9,971 bases of DNA. It comes from an uncultured Bacillota bacterium (GTDB lineage: Bacteria; Bacillota; Sulfobacillia; UBA995; UBA9673). How positions within the stretch are numbered: position 1 is the stretch's first letter; the number at the start of each line of letters is the position of its first letter. Below, one piece after another: positions 1-7,332 of the stretch. The translations under genes and the position numbers were made by a program. The notes beneath the pieces were generated by a model. The model had not been told where the DNA came from. It did not search any database and worked only from the letters and a program-made list of their open reading frames with translations. The stretch lies in NCBI GenBank assembly GCA_937863905.1, contig CALMHV010000117.1:1-9971 (forward strand), written 5' to 3'.

Positions 1-453
1 TTCCTTGGCCTTGTCTTCGTCGATGTTCTCGGCCAGCACGAGTTCGCTGATGAGAATCTGCTTGGCGTTGGAAAGCATCTTGCGCTCTCCGGTGGATAGC
101 CCCTTCTCCATATCCCGGAGCTGGAGGTTCCGGACGACTTCGGCCACTTCGTAGATGTTCCCGCTCTTTATCTTCTGCATGTTGGCTCGGTAGCGGCGGT
201 TCCAGTTGGTGGACATCTTGGTCTTCGTGTCCTTGAGGACGGCGATGACCTGTTTTACCTCGTCTCGGTCAATGATGTCCCGCAGGCCGATCTCCACGAC
301 GTTGTCCGTAGGAATCATCACTTTCATGTCCCCAAGCGGCAGGCGCATTATATAGTAAGTCTTGCGCCTTCCGAGAATCTCCCGGTCCTCGATGGCTTCG
401 ATGACCCCGGCTCCATGCATCGGGTAGACGACCTTGTCGCCCACGCTGAACAC
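1..453 (-). CDS. carD: CarD/CdnL-family RNA polymerase-binding transcriptional regulator (3' end outside window)
   Basis: The first 151 residues are visible; the reading frame is still open at the left edge, and family members are usually about 155-165 aa, so little is missing. The protein starts MFSVGDKVVYPMHGAGVIEA, the typical opening of the CarD/TRCF RNA-polymerase-interaction domain (about residues 1-60). A basic helical DNA-binding part follows, with NWNRRYR at 83-89. Trp84 matches the tryptophan that, in characterised CarD proteins, wedges into the minor groove at the upstream edge of the transcription bubble. Family knowledge: CarD binds the RNAP beta subunit and stabilises the open complex, often at rRNA and tRNA promoters. 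The start is GTG at 453, chosen because the family N-terminus begins there and a GGGGGTG Shine-Dalgarno-like sequence (461-467) lies 7 bases upstream. The gene has its own strong promoter and is divergent from the tRNA gene. Confidence 0.95.
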   Translation of the reverse strand, partial: MFSVGDKVVYPMHGAGVIEAIEDREILGRRKTYYIMRLPLGDMKVMIPTDNVVEIGLRDIIDRDEVKQVIAVLKDTKTKMSTNWNRRYRANMQKIKSGNIYEVAEVVRNLQLRDMEKGLSTGERKMLSNAKQILISELVLAENIDEDKAKE

Positions 454-543
454 GGTGCCTCACCCCCATAGAGCCCGTCCGGAACAACAAACACTTACCC
501 AGTAGCTTATCATAACTGGGCACAGCCCGTCAAGAAAATAGTA

Positions 544-572
544 ATCATACCATGGGTTTCTAAGTGTGTCAA
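544..572 (-). promoter_or_regulatory. Sigma-A promoter of the carD-like gene
   Basis: Read on the minus strand, the -35 hexamer TTGACA (567-572) and the -10 hexamer TATGAT (544-549) are separated by exactly 17 bases. This is one mismatch from the full consensus. Transcription would start near 537, giving a leader of roughly 85 bases before the GTG start. A weaker second candidate lies just downstream: TTGACG at 528-533, with only poor -10 matches at 17-18 bases spacing. Confidence 0.85.
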
Positions 573-642
573 ACTCTTTTCCGCCCGCAGTTTCGCGTTC
601 TACTCCGCTCCGGTCGGCGATTCGCCGGAGCCCCCGGCTCGC

Positions 643-671
643 TTGACGGTGGAGCGGGCGTCGGGTACAAT
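643..671 (+). promoter_or_regulatory. Sigma-A promoter of the tRNA-Ala gene
   Basis: The -35 TTGACG (643-648) and -10 TACAAT (666-671) are separated by 17 bases. Each is one mismatch from the consensus. The predicted start is near 676-678, which leaves about 71 bases of 5' leader to be removed by RNase P before the mature tRNA at 749. Confidence 0.8.
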
Positions 672-748
672 TCCAAGCGCAGGCTCTGGCCGCTATCTAG
701 GGCTGCCACCGTGGCTCCTTCGAAACTACAGAATTGCCATCTTTGTGT

Positions 749-824
749 GGGTGCATAGCTCAGCTGGGAGAGCGCCTGCTTCGCATGTAGGAGGTCGGGG
801 GTTCGAATCCCCCTGCATCCACCA
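749..824 (+). tRNA. tRNA-Ala, anticodon CGC, CCA end encoded
   Basis: A 76-base cloverleaf. The acceptor arms are GGGTGCA and TGCATCC, with a G3-U70 wobble pair, the classic identity element for alanyl-tRNA synthetase. The D arm begins GCTC. The anticodon arm has stem CCTGC/GTAGG and loop TTCGCAT, giving anticodon CGC, which reads the Ala codon GCG. The T arm has the standard GGTTCGAATCC core. The discriminator is A821, and CCA (822-824) is in the DNA. No Rho-independent terminator is visible downstream, so transcripts may read on into the next gene. Confidence 0.97.
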
Positions 825-920
825 ATTACTCTTCTTCGATTTCCGGGCCTTTGAACCGTGGGACGCCCAGGGGCGTCATCCCGCTCCAGCCCGGGACCAT
901 TGTGGGAAAGAGGCCAGGAG

Positions 921-1316
921 ATGGCGGACCTTCTTTGTCGCGAATTCCAGGAGACAGTCGGCAAGTACCTGGCGAGGCACAGAAGCGTGCTCGATGTCAT
1001 GTCGAAGCTTCAGGAAGCCGGAGCCAGGACCAACCGGGCGGTGGCCAAAGCCGTCACGTCCTGCGGCTGCGTGCAGGTCAGCGCGGCCAGGCAGAAAGTC
1101 CCCGACAATTCCGGCTACCGCGATCTGGTCCAACACATGCAGACCCACGTGAAGGGGACCCTCTGCGAGGGCTGCCGCGAGACCCTCGAGAGCGAGGTCG
1201 GCCTCCAACTCCTCTACCTGGCCGGCCTGTGCGAGGTTCTGAAGCTCGACCTCGGCGAGGTTCTCCAGCGGGAGCATAACCGCCTGTCGGCCCTGGGTCC
1301 GTTCTACTTCTGCTAG
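921..1316 (+). CDS. Small conserved clostridial protein with CxC and CxxC motifs (DUF1573-annotated type)
   Basis: 131 aa. The opening MADLLCREFQETVGKYLARH and the later RSVLDVMSKLQE, TSCGC and CEGC segments resemble a small protein that I recall being annotated in Clostridia as DUF1573-containing, often near carD or disA; this is from memory and not a search. No function is established. It is predicted mostly helical with no signal peptide or membrane span. Cys48 and Cys50 (CGC) plus Cys82 and Cys85 (CEGC) could form a metal or redox site; this is inference. The start is ATG 921, which leaves AAAGAGG (907-913) 7 bases upstream. An in-frame upstream start at 858 would add 21 residues of poor composition. 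No separate promoter is evident, so the gene may be co-transcribed with the tRNA. It converges on disA with a 49-base gap. Confidence 0.8.
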   Translation: MADLLCREFQETVGKYLARHRSVLDVMSKLQEAGARTNRAVAKAVTSCGCVQVSAARQKVPDNSGYRDLVQHMQTHVKGTLCEGCRETLESEVGLQLLYLAGLCEVLKLDLGEVLQREHNRLSALGPFYFC

Positions 1317-1365
1317 TCCGGCTCGGGCACCACCGTCCGGCCGCGCCGGTCGGCCCGCGCCGCGG

Positions 1366-2379
1366 CTAGTTGGGCGTGCGTCCGAGAAGGGTGTGCTCCT
1401 TTACCCGCCGGAGGTTCTCCTTGAGGGCCCTCGCCCGCACCTCGCCAATCCCTTCGACCGCATCCAACTCGGCGTGAGTGGCCCCCAGGACGCGCTGGAG
1501 GCTTCCGAACGCGGCGACCAGGTTCTCGACCACCGAACCGGGCAGCCGCGGAATACCGTGCAGGATGCGGTATCCGCGCGGGCTGACAGGCATGCTCACT
1601 CCGGTCTCCCCACCAGGGTACCCCATGAGCTTGGCGACGTCCTCCAGGTCGAGGAGACCTTCGGCCGACCACGACCGCAGTCGCGCGTGGACGTCCTCAG
1701 CCTCACACTCGCGCGGCCCGTTCCAGTAGTCGCGCACCACCAGGAGGGCGTTGGCCCGCACGGCCGGGACGACCTCGCTCATCTGGATGCTCACCAGGCG
1801 CCCCTCGGCGCCCAGTTCGGCCGCGTAGGCCTCGATCTCCTCGGCCACGTTGAGCACGAGTTCCGAACGCTGCAAGACGGTGGCGAAGTCGGACACGGTT
1901 ACGAGGTCCTCGAACTCAAGGGCGGTAAGCGCGGCCAGGACCTCGTTCAAGATGACGCGATATCGCTCTAGAACCTCTACGGCCTCATTGGCCTTCTCCA
2001 GGATGAAGCCGATGTCACGCAGGCTGTACTTGAGCCCGTCCCGGTAGACCGTGATGACGCTGCGCCGGGATGAGACGGCGATGACGAGCTCTCCTGTCTG
2101 ACGCGACATGCGCTCAGCCGTGCGGTGACGGATACCCGTTTCCTGGGAGGGGATGGCGGGGGACGGGTTGAGCTGGACGTTGGCGTAGAGGATGCGGGAG
2201 GCGTCGCGCGTGAGGATGATGCCCCCGTCCATCTTGGAGAGTTCGTACAGCGCGGCCGGCGAGAACGGGGCGTTCAGCTTGAACCCTCCGTCCAGCAGTT
2301 CCAGGACCTCGGGCGCGTCGCTGACCACGATGAGCGCGCCGGTATGACCCCGCAGGATGCCGTCCATGCCTTCGCGCAA
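1366..2379 (-). CDS. disA: DNA integrity scanning diadenylate cyclase DisA (start uncertain)
   Basis: DisA forms octamers that convert two ATP into c-di-AMP and scan DNA for branched structures. Numbering from the TTG at 2379 (337 aa), the DAC domain spans about residues 1-120, with KMDGGIIL at 49-56 (the DGA motif, here DGG) and TGIRHRTAER at 81-90 (the RHR ATP-binding motif). A helical linker follows, and the C-terminus has a RuvA-like helix-hairpin-helix with VEGIGEVRARA at about 308-318. The usual length is about 355 aa. TTG 2379 is the only ATG/GTG/TTG in this frame before the upstream stop, but homology continues upstream (VAPGTPLREGM matches the normal N-terminus), so the true start lies further up, perhaps at a CTG. 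It is the last gene of the clpC operon, and radA, often found in between, is absent. The product identity is secure and the start is not. Confidence 0.93.
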   Translation of the reverse strand: MREGMDGILRGHTGALIVVSDAPEVLELLDGGFKLNAPFSPAALYELSKMDGGIILTRDASRILYANVQLNPSPAIPSQETGIRHRTAERMSRQTGELVIAVSSRRSVITVYRDGLKYSLRDIGFILEKANEAVEVLERYRVILNEVLAALTALEFEDLVTVSDFATVLQRSELVLNVAEEIEAYAAELGAEGRLVSIQMSEVVPAVRANALLVVRDYWNGPRECEAEDVHARLRSWSAEGLLDLEDVAKLMGYPGGETGVSMPVSPRGYRILHGIPRLPGSVVENLVAAFGSLQRVLGATHAELDAVEGIGEVRARALKENLRRVKEHTLLGRTPN

Positions 2380-2502
2380 AGGCGTGCCGGGAGCGACCAG
2401 GCGTACCGTGCTGATGAGGTCGGCCCGGGGGTGCTGGCGCCGTCCGGAGGCGGCGGCGCGCCCCGGGGACGCTCTCCGCCCGTCCCCGGTGGGCCGTGAC
2501 AG
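2380..2502 (-). other. Likely missing N-terminal part of disA, without a standard start codon
   Basis: The disA frame stays open upstream of the TTG and encodes DLISTVRLVAPGTP (2380-2421), directly before LREGM. This matches the helix that precedes the DAC core in B. subtilis and Thermotoga DisA. No ATG or GTG occurs in any minus-strand frame between the clpC stop and the TTG. CTG codons at 2500-2502 and 2536-2538 are in frame and would give a near-normal length, but neither has a good Shine-Dalgarno. A base-call error is an alternative. Confidence 0.6.
2463..2489 (-). other. GC-rich hairpin in the clpC-disA spacer
   Basis: On the minus-strand transcript the arms CCGGGGACG and CGTCCCCGG form a perfect 9-bp stem. 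The 9-base loop GGCGGAGAG contains a GGAG that could act as a Shine-Dalgarno. No U-tract follows, so it is not a standard Rho-independent terminator. It could be an RNA-processing or attenuation element setting the disA level relative to clpC, or it could simply lie inside the disA coding region if a CTG start is used. Confidence 0.5.
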
Positions 2503-2549
2503 AGCCTGCCTGCCGGCCGGGTCGCGCTGGTCAGGCAGCGGGTGAGGCT

Positions 2550-5201
2550 CTAGGTTCCCGACGTCGCCGACGGTGTCTCCTTGCTCGATCGAGGTTGCTC
2601 CTTTCCGCCCGGACGGGGGGCGTCGCCGGCGGCGCCAGTCGGGCCAGCCGACCCGCGCTCGGCCGGCGTCTTGGACCCCGCCGCCGCGCCCACGTCCTCG
2701 AAGGTGAAACCCTTCTCGGGTTCGTAGTCTGCCCGGACTTTGCGGCCGGACTTGAACCGCCCCTTCAGGTACTCCTCGGAAAGCCGGTCTTCGATGAGCC
2801 GGACGACGGCCCGCCGGAGTGGCCGCGCGCCGTAGGTGGGGTCGTTCCCTTCCTCGGCGAGCTTGGCCTTGGCTTTCTCCGTTGTCTCGAACTCGATGCC
2901 CATCTCCAGGAGCCTGTTGGCCACATCGCGGAGCATCAAGCCCACAATCTGGACCAGGTGCTCCACTTCGAGCGGCCGGAAGACGATGATGTCGTCCACG
3001 CGGTTCAGGAACTCCGGTCTGAAGTCGCGCTTGACCTGTTCCATGAGACGCTCTTTCATGACCTCGTAGTCCACCGCCGCGGCGCGCCCTCCGGCCTTGA
3101 AGCCGAGACCGCCCTCCTTAGTGATAAGGTGGGCCCCGATGTTGGCGGTCATGACGATGACCGTGTTACGGAAGTCCACGGCGCGGCCCTGGGCGTTGGT
3201 GAGCCGGCCGTCCTCAAGGATCTGGAGGAGTAGGCCAAAGGCCTCTGGGTGGGCCTTGTCAATCTCGTCGAAGAGCACGACCGAGTACGGGCGCCGGCGG
3301 ACCTGCTCGGTCAGTTGGCCGCCTTCCTCGTAGCCGACGTACCCCGGAGGCGCGCCGACCAGACGGGAGACGTTGTGCCTCTCCATGTACTCGGACATAT
3401 CGATGCGGATGACGGCGTCCCTGTCGCCGAAGAGGGCCTCGGCCAGAGCTAGGGCCAGGTGGGTCTTGCCCGTCCCGGTCGGACCCAGGAAGATGAACGA
3501 ACCGATAGGCCGCCTCGGGTCCTTGAAGCCGGCCCTGGCGCGACGGACGGCCCTGGCCACGGCCTTCACGGCGTCCTCCTGGTCGATGACCTGCTCGTGA
3601 AGAACCTCCTCGAGGTTGAGGAGGCGCTTTGACTCCTCGACCTCGAGCCGCGTCACCGGGATACCCGTCCACGAGGAGACGATGTGGGCGATGTCTTCGG
3701 CCGTAACGACACTCTTGGGCCGGACCTTGGTCTCTTCCCACTCTCTTTTCTCGGTCTTGAGCCGGTCGCGAAGCTGGCGCTCCTTGTCCCGCAGGCCGGC
3801 GGCTTTCTCGAACTCCTGGGCCGAGACGGCGGCCTCTTTCTCTCGTGCGACCTCCTCGAACTGCTGTTCCAAGTCCTTGAGGTCGGGCGGGGCGGTGAAC
3901 GCGCGCAGCCGCACCCGGGAGCCGGCTTCGTCGACGAGGTCGATGGCCTTGTCGGGGAGGAAGCGGTCGGCGACGAACCGGTCGGAGAGGCGGACGGCGG
4001 CCTCGATAGCCTCGTCCGTGATCTCCACCCCGTGGTGCGCCTCGTACCTGTCGCGCAGGCCCTTCAGGATGGCGAGGGTCTCCTCCACCGATGGTTCCTC
4101 GACGACGATGGGCTGGAACCGGCGCGCGAGGGCCGGGTCCTTTTCCACGTGCTTGCGGTACTCATCGAGGGTGGTCGCGCCGATGCATTGGAGTTCGCCG
4201 CGCGACAAGGCCGGTTTGAGGATGTTGGAGGCGTCGATGGCCCCCTCGGCGGCGCCGGCTCCCACGATGGTGTGGAGTTCGTCGATGAAGATGATGATCT
4301 CGCCCGCGGTAGCCCGGATCTCGTTCATGACCCGCTTGAGCCGCTCTTCGAACTCCCCGCGATACTTCGAACCGGCCACCAGGGACGGCAGATCCAGGGT
4401 GACCACGCGCTTGCCTTTGAGGATCTCAGGCACGCGGTTCTCCACGATGCGCTGAGCCAGGCCCTCAGCGATGGCCGTCTTGCCGACGCCGGGCTCGCCA
4501 ATGAGGGCCGGGTTGTTCTTGGTCCGCCGGCTCAGGATCTGGATGACCCGCTCGATCTCCTTCTCGCGACCGATGACCGGGTCGAGCTTGCCCTCCCGGG
4601 CCATGGTCGTAAGGTCGCGGCCGTACTGGTCCAGGGTGGATGTCTTGGAGGCATGGGGCCCGCGCCGACCTGTGGCGGCGGCGCGACCCGGCTGTCCCAT
4701 CGCGCCGGAAGGCGCGCCACCGGCCGGGAAAAAGGTCTGGGCCAGCGAGGGCCCGGAAAGGAGTTGCGCTACCAGGCCCTTGGCCCGCTCGAGATCGACG
4801 CCCATCCCCTCGAGGGCCTTGGCCGCGATGCCTTCACCCTCGCGGAGCAGGGCCAGGAGCAGGTGCTCGGTCCCGACGTAGTTGTGGCCCAGGTTCTGGG
4901 CCTCGCGGGGGGCGATCTCCATGACCACTTTCTTGGCCCGGGGCGTGAGCACGACCCCTTCCACCGGACCCTGCGGGCGGCCTCCGCCGCCGGCGCCGAT
5001 GAGTCGTTCCACCTCGGCCCGCGTTCGGTCCAGATCCACGCCAAGGGCCTGGAGGACCTTGACCGCGACGCCCTCCCCCTCCCGGAGCAGGCCCAGGAGC
5101 AGGTGCTCCGTCCCGACGACGGTCTCCTGGCGGGTCTTGGCCTCCTCTTGGGCGAGGATGACGACCCGCTGCGCTCTTTCCGTGTACCGTCCCAGAGACA
5201 T
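2550..5201 (-). CDS. clpC: ATP-dependent Clp protease ATP-binding subunit ClpC
   Basis: 883 aa AAA+ unfoldase that feeds substrates, including phosphoarginine-marked ones, to ClpP. Two Clp_N repeats (about 1-70 and 80-150) each contain VGTEHLLL. The D1 module has Walker A GEPGVGKT (235-242), Walker B ending in IDE (302-308) and pore loop GSKYRGE. A middle domain with a UVR-like segment ([12 protein letters not shown], about 463-474) follows. D2 has Walker A GPTGTGKT (573-580), Walker B VVLFDE (641-646), pore loop GYVG (620-623) and sensor/arginine-finger region FLNR. LGF at 699-701 is the likely ClpP-docking tripeptide. B. subtilis ClpC is 810 aa; the excess lies in a Gly/Ala/Pro-rich linker (about 150-188) and a tail (about 836-883). 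The start ATG 5201 is set by AGGAGG at 5211-5216; an in-frame start 23 codons earlier lies inside mcsB. Confidence 0.98.
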   Translation of the reverse strand: MSLGRYTERAQRVVILAQEEAKTRQETVVGTEHLLLGLLREGEGVAVKVLQALGVDLDRTRAEVERLIGAGGGGRPQGPVEGVVLTPRAKKVVMEIAPREAQNLGHNYVGTEHLLLALLREGEGIAAKALEGMGVDLERAKGLVAQLLSGPSLAQTFFPAGGAPSGAMGQPGRAAATGRRGPHASKTSTLDQYGRDLTTMAREGKLDPVIGREKEIERVIQILSRRTKNNPALIGEPGVGKTAIAEGLAQRIVENRVPEILKGKRVVTLDLPSLVAGSKYRGEFEERLKRVMNEIRATAGEIIIFIDELHTIVGAGAAEGAIDASNILKPALSRGELQCIGATTLDEYRKHVEKDPALARRFQPIVVEEPSVEETLAILKGLRDRYEAHHGVEITDEAIEAAVRLSDRFVADRFLPDKAIDLVDEAGSRVRLRAFTAPPDLKDLEQQFEEVAREKEAAVSAQEFEKAAGLRDKERQLRDRLKTEKREWEETKVRPKSVVTAEDIAHIVSSWTGIPVTRLEVEESKRLLNLEEVLHEQVIDQEDAVKAVARAVRRARAGFKDPRRPIGSFIFLGPTGTGKTHLALALAEALFGDRDAVIRIDMSEYMERHNVSRLVGAPPGYVGYEEGGQLTEQVRRRPYSVVLFDEIDKAHPEAFGLLLQILEDGRLTNAQGRAVDFRNTVIVMTANIGAHLITKEGGLGFKAGGRAAAVDYEVMKERLMEQVKRDFRPEFLNRVDDIIVFRPLEVEHLVQIVGLMLRDVANRLLEMGIEFETTEKAKAKLAEEGNDPTYGARPLRRAVVRLIEDRLSEEYLKGRFKSGRKVRADYEPEKGFTFEDVGAAAGSKTPAERGSAGPTGAAGDAPRPGGKEQPRSSKETPSATSGT

Positions 5202-5210
5202 AACCAGTAT

Positions 5211-5216
5211 CCTCCT
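5211..5216 (-). promoter_or_regulatory. Shine-Dalgarno of clpC
   Basis: A perfect AGGAGG on the minus strand lies 9 bases before ATG 5201 and immediately after the mcsB stop. It fixes the clpC start and rejects the longer frame beginning at 5270. Confidence 0.85.
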
Positions 5217-5217
5217 C

Positions 5218-6291
5218 TCAGTTCCCCAGCTTCGAGCGGAGAAGGTCCGCCCGCTTGATGTCCCGCTCACGCGCGTCCAATTCCTGCCCGGCCAGCTTCT
5301 GCAGGAACCCCGGTCTCATGGCCACCAGGAGTTCGTTGAGGACGCGGCGCTCCACACCCTTGAGCAACCCGAGTTCCACGCCCAGACGCACGTCGCTCAG
5401 GAGCTGCATGGCCTCCTGGGAGGAGATGACGTGGCTCCAGAGGAGCGTCCCGTAGGCCCGGCCCGCCTTGTCCTCGACCTGGTCCCGCATCTCCGACAAG
5501 AGGCTCTGCCGCAGGTGCTTCTCTTGTCCGATGACCTGCTCCACCACGTTTCTCAGGTTCTCGGCTGTCTCGGCCTCGGACTGACCCAAGGTGACCTGGT
5601 TGGAGACCTGGAAGATGTTGCCGGCGGCCTCGGTGCCCTCGCCGTACAGCCCGCGCACCAGAAACCCCAGCTTGACCACTGTCGAAAGGACGCGGCCAGC
5701 CTGGTTGTTGATGACGAGGGCCGGCAGATGGACCATGACCGAGGCCCTGAGGCCCGTCCCCACGTTGGTGGGGCAGGCGGTCAGGTACCCGCAGCGCTCG
5801 CCGAACGCGTACTCCAGCTTGCTCTCCAGGAGATCGTCCACCCGGTTGGCTAGGGTGAGGGCCTCCCCGAGCTGCAGGCCGGGGAACAGGCACTGGATAC
5901 GCAGGTGGTCTTCCTCGTTGACCATGACGCTGACGGCCTCACCAACCCCGACGACCATCGCGCCCTTCTCGGCTTCCCGGGCCAGGTCGGGGCTGATGAG
6001 GTGCTTCTCGACCAGAACGGCTCTGTCCAGGGGCGACAACTCGGACATGCGGACCAGTTCGCAGCCTGACAGGTCGGCCTTGGACGCCTCGGCCGACCGG
6101 AAGGCCTTGCCGACCATGCCGATGACCTGGGCGGCCTGCTCGGCCGTCATCAGGTGGGGGAACGGCATGCCCTCGATGTTGCGGGCCAGACGGACGCGGC
6201 TGGAGATAACGGTATCGGTCTCGGGCCCCTCGGCCTCCATCCAGCGGCTGAGGGCCTTGGTCGTCAGGTCGGCGGATGGGGACATGTCCAT
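5218..6291 (-). CDS. mcsB: Protein-arginine kinase McsB
   Basis: 357 aa; the usual length is about 350-365. McsB phosphorylates arginines of CtsR and unfolded proteins, tagging them for ClpCP. The phosphagen-kinase catalytic domain fills the first three quarters: SSRVRLARN (30-38, nucleotide site), NEEDHLR (125-131, catalytic loop with acidic residues) and [12 protein letters not shown] (173-184) with the reactive Cys173. The C-terminal RDIKRA (343-348) matches the RDxxRA motif that binds phosphoarginine allosterically. The start is taken as ATG 6291, whose A overlaps the mcsA stop as TGATG, with AAGGA 9 bases upstream. A GTG one codon earlier (6294) and an ATG two codons later are alternatives. 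The overlap implies translational coupling to its activator McsA. The clpC start follows after a 16-base gap. Confidence 0.97.
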   Translation of the reverse strand: MDMSPSADLTTKALSRWMEAEGPETDTVISSRVRLARNIEGMPFPHLMTAEQAAQVIGMVGKAFRSAEASKADLSGCELVRMSELSPLDRAVLVEKHLISPDLAREAEKGAMVVGVGEAVSVMVNEEDHLRIQCLFPGLQLGEALTLANRVDDLLESKLEYAFGERCGYLTACPTNVGTGLRASVMVHLPALVINNQAGRVLSTVVKLGFLVRGLYGEGTEAAGNIFQVSNQVTLGQSEAETAENLRNVVEQVIGQEKHLRQSLLSEMRDQVEDKAGRAYGTLLWSHVISSQEAMQLLSDVRLGVELGLLKGVERRVLNELLVAMRPGFLQKLAGQELDARERDIKRADLLRSKLGN

Positions 6292-6800
6292 CACTCCAGT
6301 TCCTTCTCAAGCTTCCGGATCTGGTCACGGAGCTTGGCCGCCAATTCGAAGTCCTCGGTCCCGACCGCCTTGGCCAGGTTCTCCCGGAGTTCGCGGAGGT
6401 CCCGGCGTGCCTTGATGGTCCCGCCGCTGCGGGCCGGCACCTTCCCGGTGTGCTGCGAGGCCCCGTGGATGCGACGCAGGACGGGTTCCAGGCGGTCGCC
6501 AAGCTGGTCGTAGCAGTGCGAGCAGCCGAGCCGACCCGCCCGGGCGAACTCCCGGTAGGTCAATCCGCAGTTCAGACAGCGCTGGGCCGCTCCCGCCTTG
6601 ACGGACGCCTGGGTTTGCGCTCCTTGTTCCAGAATTCCGGCCAGGAAACTCTGGATGGAGAATTGGGACTCGGCGAGAAAGGGCAATTCCCCCTGCTCGC
6701 GGGCGCATTCCTCGCAGAGATCGGTCTCCGTCTTCCGGCCGTTCACGATGCGGGTCACATGGACGGTTGCCGGCCGCTTCCGACACTCCTGACAGAGCAT
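6291..6800 (-). CDS. mcsA: Zinc-binding activator of the arginine kinase, McsA
   Basis: 169 aa. McsA binds and activates McsB and helps control CtsR. Four CxxC pairs, CQEC (3-6), CEEC (29-32), CLNC (75-78) and CSHC (93-96), form two putative zinc sites. A C-terminal UVR domain (about 132-167) contains EDFELAAKLRDQIRKLE, the type of helical hairpin also found in UvrB and ClpC. All eight cysteines are kept, so the protein looks intact. The ATG start at 6800 has AAGGAGG at the ideal 7-base distance. The gene begins 12 bases after the ctsR stop and overlaps mcsB by one base. Confidence 0.97.
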   Translation of the reverse strand: MLCQECRKRPATVHVTRIVNGRKTETDLCEECAREQGELPFLAESQFSIQSFLAGILEQGAQTQASVKAGAAQRCLNCGLTYREFARAGRLGCSHCYDQLGDRLEPVLRRIHGASQHTGKVPARSGGTIKARRDLRELRENLAKAVGTEDFELAAKLRDQIRKLEKELE

Positions 6801-6807
6801 GGTCCGG

Positions 6808-6814
6808 CCTCCTT
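6808..6814 (-). promoter_or_regulatory. Shine-Dalgarno of mcsA, overlapping the ctsR stop
   Basis: TAAGGAGG on the minus strand combines the ctsR stop codon TAA (6813-6815) with a full Shine-Dalgarno for mcsA, which suggests coupled translation of the two genes. Confidence 0.85.
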
Positions 6815-7277
6815 AGGCCCGTGACATGAGGCTCTTGAGCATGGCCTGCATGAGCCGGCCACGAAGGACGCCATCGCTGTCATCCGGTGCGCTGACAAGG
6901 GGTCTCCCGACCGCGGCCTCCATGAGTGTGGCCTCCCGTTCGGTGACTATCCCCTGCCCGGCGAGCAGGCGAACGAGGTGCTGGGCCTGGAGGGGAGTCA
7001 AACCTCGCGAGGATTGTTGGTAGGCCGCTCGGAGAAGGTCGGTCGCCCCGTCGTGGGTGACCGGGACAATGAAGATGCAGCCGCCGCCGCCCCGACGGCT
7101 CCGGACGACGAAACCGCGTTCCGGGGTGAAACGCGTCTCCAGCACGTAGTTTATCTGTGACGGAGCGCAGCTAAATCTCTCGGAGAGTTCGCGTCGGCTG
7201 ACCTCGAGCATCGCCTTCCGGGCCTCGACCAGTTGGAGCAGGTAGGCTTCGATGGCGTCGGCCAGGGTGAGGGGCAC
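6813..7277 (-). CDS. ctsR: Class III stress-gene repressor CtsR
   Basis: 154 aa, the same as B. subtilis CtsR. CtsR dimers bind direct heptad repeats upstream of clp genes and release on heat or after McsA/McsB/ClpC action. The N-terminal winged helix-turn-helix (about 1-72) includes SRRELSERFSCAPSQINYVL. RRGGGGC (61-67) is the glycine-rich wing known as the thermosensor; the residue after the four glycines is Cys here, where B. subtilis has Tyr. The C-terminal helical dimer domain, about 80-154, follows. The GTG start at 7277 gives the family length and has GAGAGGAG (7288-7295) about 10 bases upstream. An upstream in-frame start at 7361 lies in the promoter itself and is rejected. It is the first gene of the CtsR-controlled operon. 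Confidence 0.97.
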   Translation of the reverse strand: MPLTLADAIEAYLLQLVEARKAMLEVSRRELSERFSCAPSQINYVLETRFTPERGFVVRSRRGGGGCIFIVPVTHDGATDLLRAAYQQSSRGLTPLQAQHLVRLLAGQGIVTEREATLMEAAVGRPLVSAPDDSDGVLRGRLMQAMLKSLMSRA

Positions 7278-7315
7278 GGTGTCGCATCTCCTCTCGCCCG
7301 GAGGTGGGGTCTGAC

Positions 7316-7332
7316 CTTGACTGACCTTGACC
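7316..7332 (-). promoter_or_regulatory. CtsR operator (two direct heptads)
   Basis: Reading the minus strand, GGTCAAG and AGTCAAG are direct heptads separated by 3 bases (GTC). This fits the known CtsR box, RGTCAAA-NAN-RGTCAAA, except that the last base of each heptad is G. The first heptad begins directly after the -10 box, so bound CtsR would cover the transcription start and block the operon. This indicates autoregulation of ctsR, mcsA, mcsB and clpC. Confidence 0.88.

Larger units (their letters stand above)
454..748. other. Divergent intergenic region between carD and tRNA-Ala
   Basis: About 295 bases without a convincing gene. It holds the carD leader and promoter on the left and the tRNA promoter on the right. 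Between the two -35 boxes, 608-630 is an inverted repeat: outer arms CTCCGG and CCGGAG, with inner arms CGGCG (615-619) and CGCCG (623-627). There is no T-tract next to it, so it is not a clear terminator; its role is unknown. Open frames crossing the region are antisense or out-of-frame and show no recognisable protein. Confidence 0.7.

Noticed and set aside
269..523. 84-codon minus-strand frame overlapping the carD start
   Set aside because: It is out of frame with the clear CarD protein, and its sequence is Arg/Gly-rich with no homology.
862..877. Hairpin GACGCC/GGCGTC as tRNA terminator
   Set aside because: The stem is real, but no T-run follows, so it is not a supported Rho-independent terminator.
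569..1000. 143-codon minus-strand frame covering the tRNA
   Set aside because: It runs antisense through the tRNA-Ala gene. The IRTPDLLHAKQ-like stretch is the usual false protein translated from antisense tRNA.
1317..1365. Bidirectional terminator between the 131-aa gene and disA
   Set aside because: A short CCGGC/GCCGG stem (1337-1349) exists, but no T-tract follows on either strand, and such stems are expected by chance at this GC content.
3684..5258. 524-codon plus-strand open frame opposite clpC
   Set aside because: It is antisense to an intact, well-conserved ClpC. Its translation follows the high-GC codon pattern of the other strand and shows no known domain.
5591..6415. 274-codon plus-strand open frame opposite mcsB/mcsA
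   Set aside because: It is a shadow of two intact conserved genes and carries no recognisable motif.
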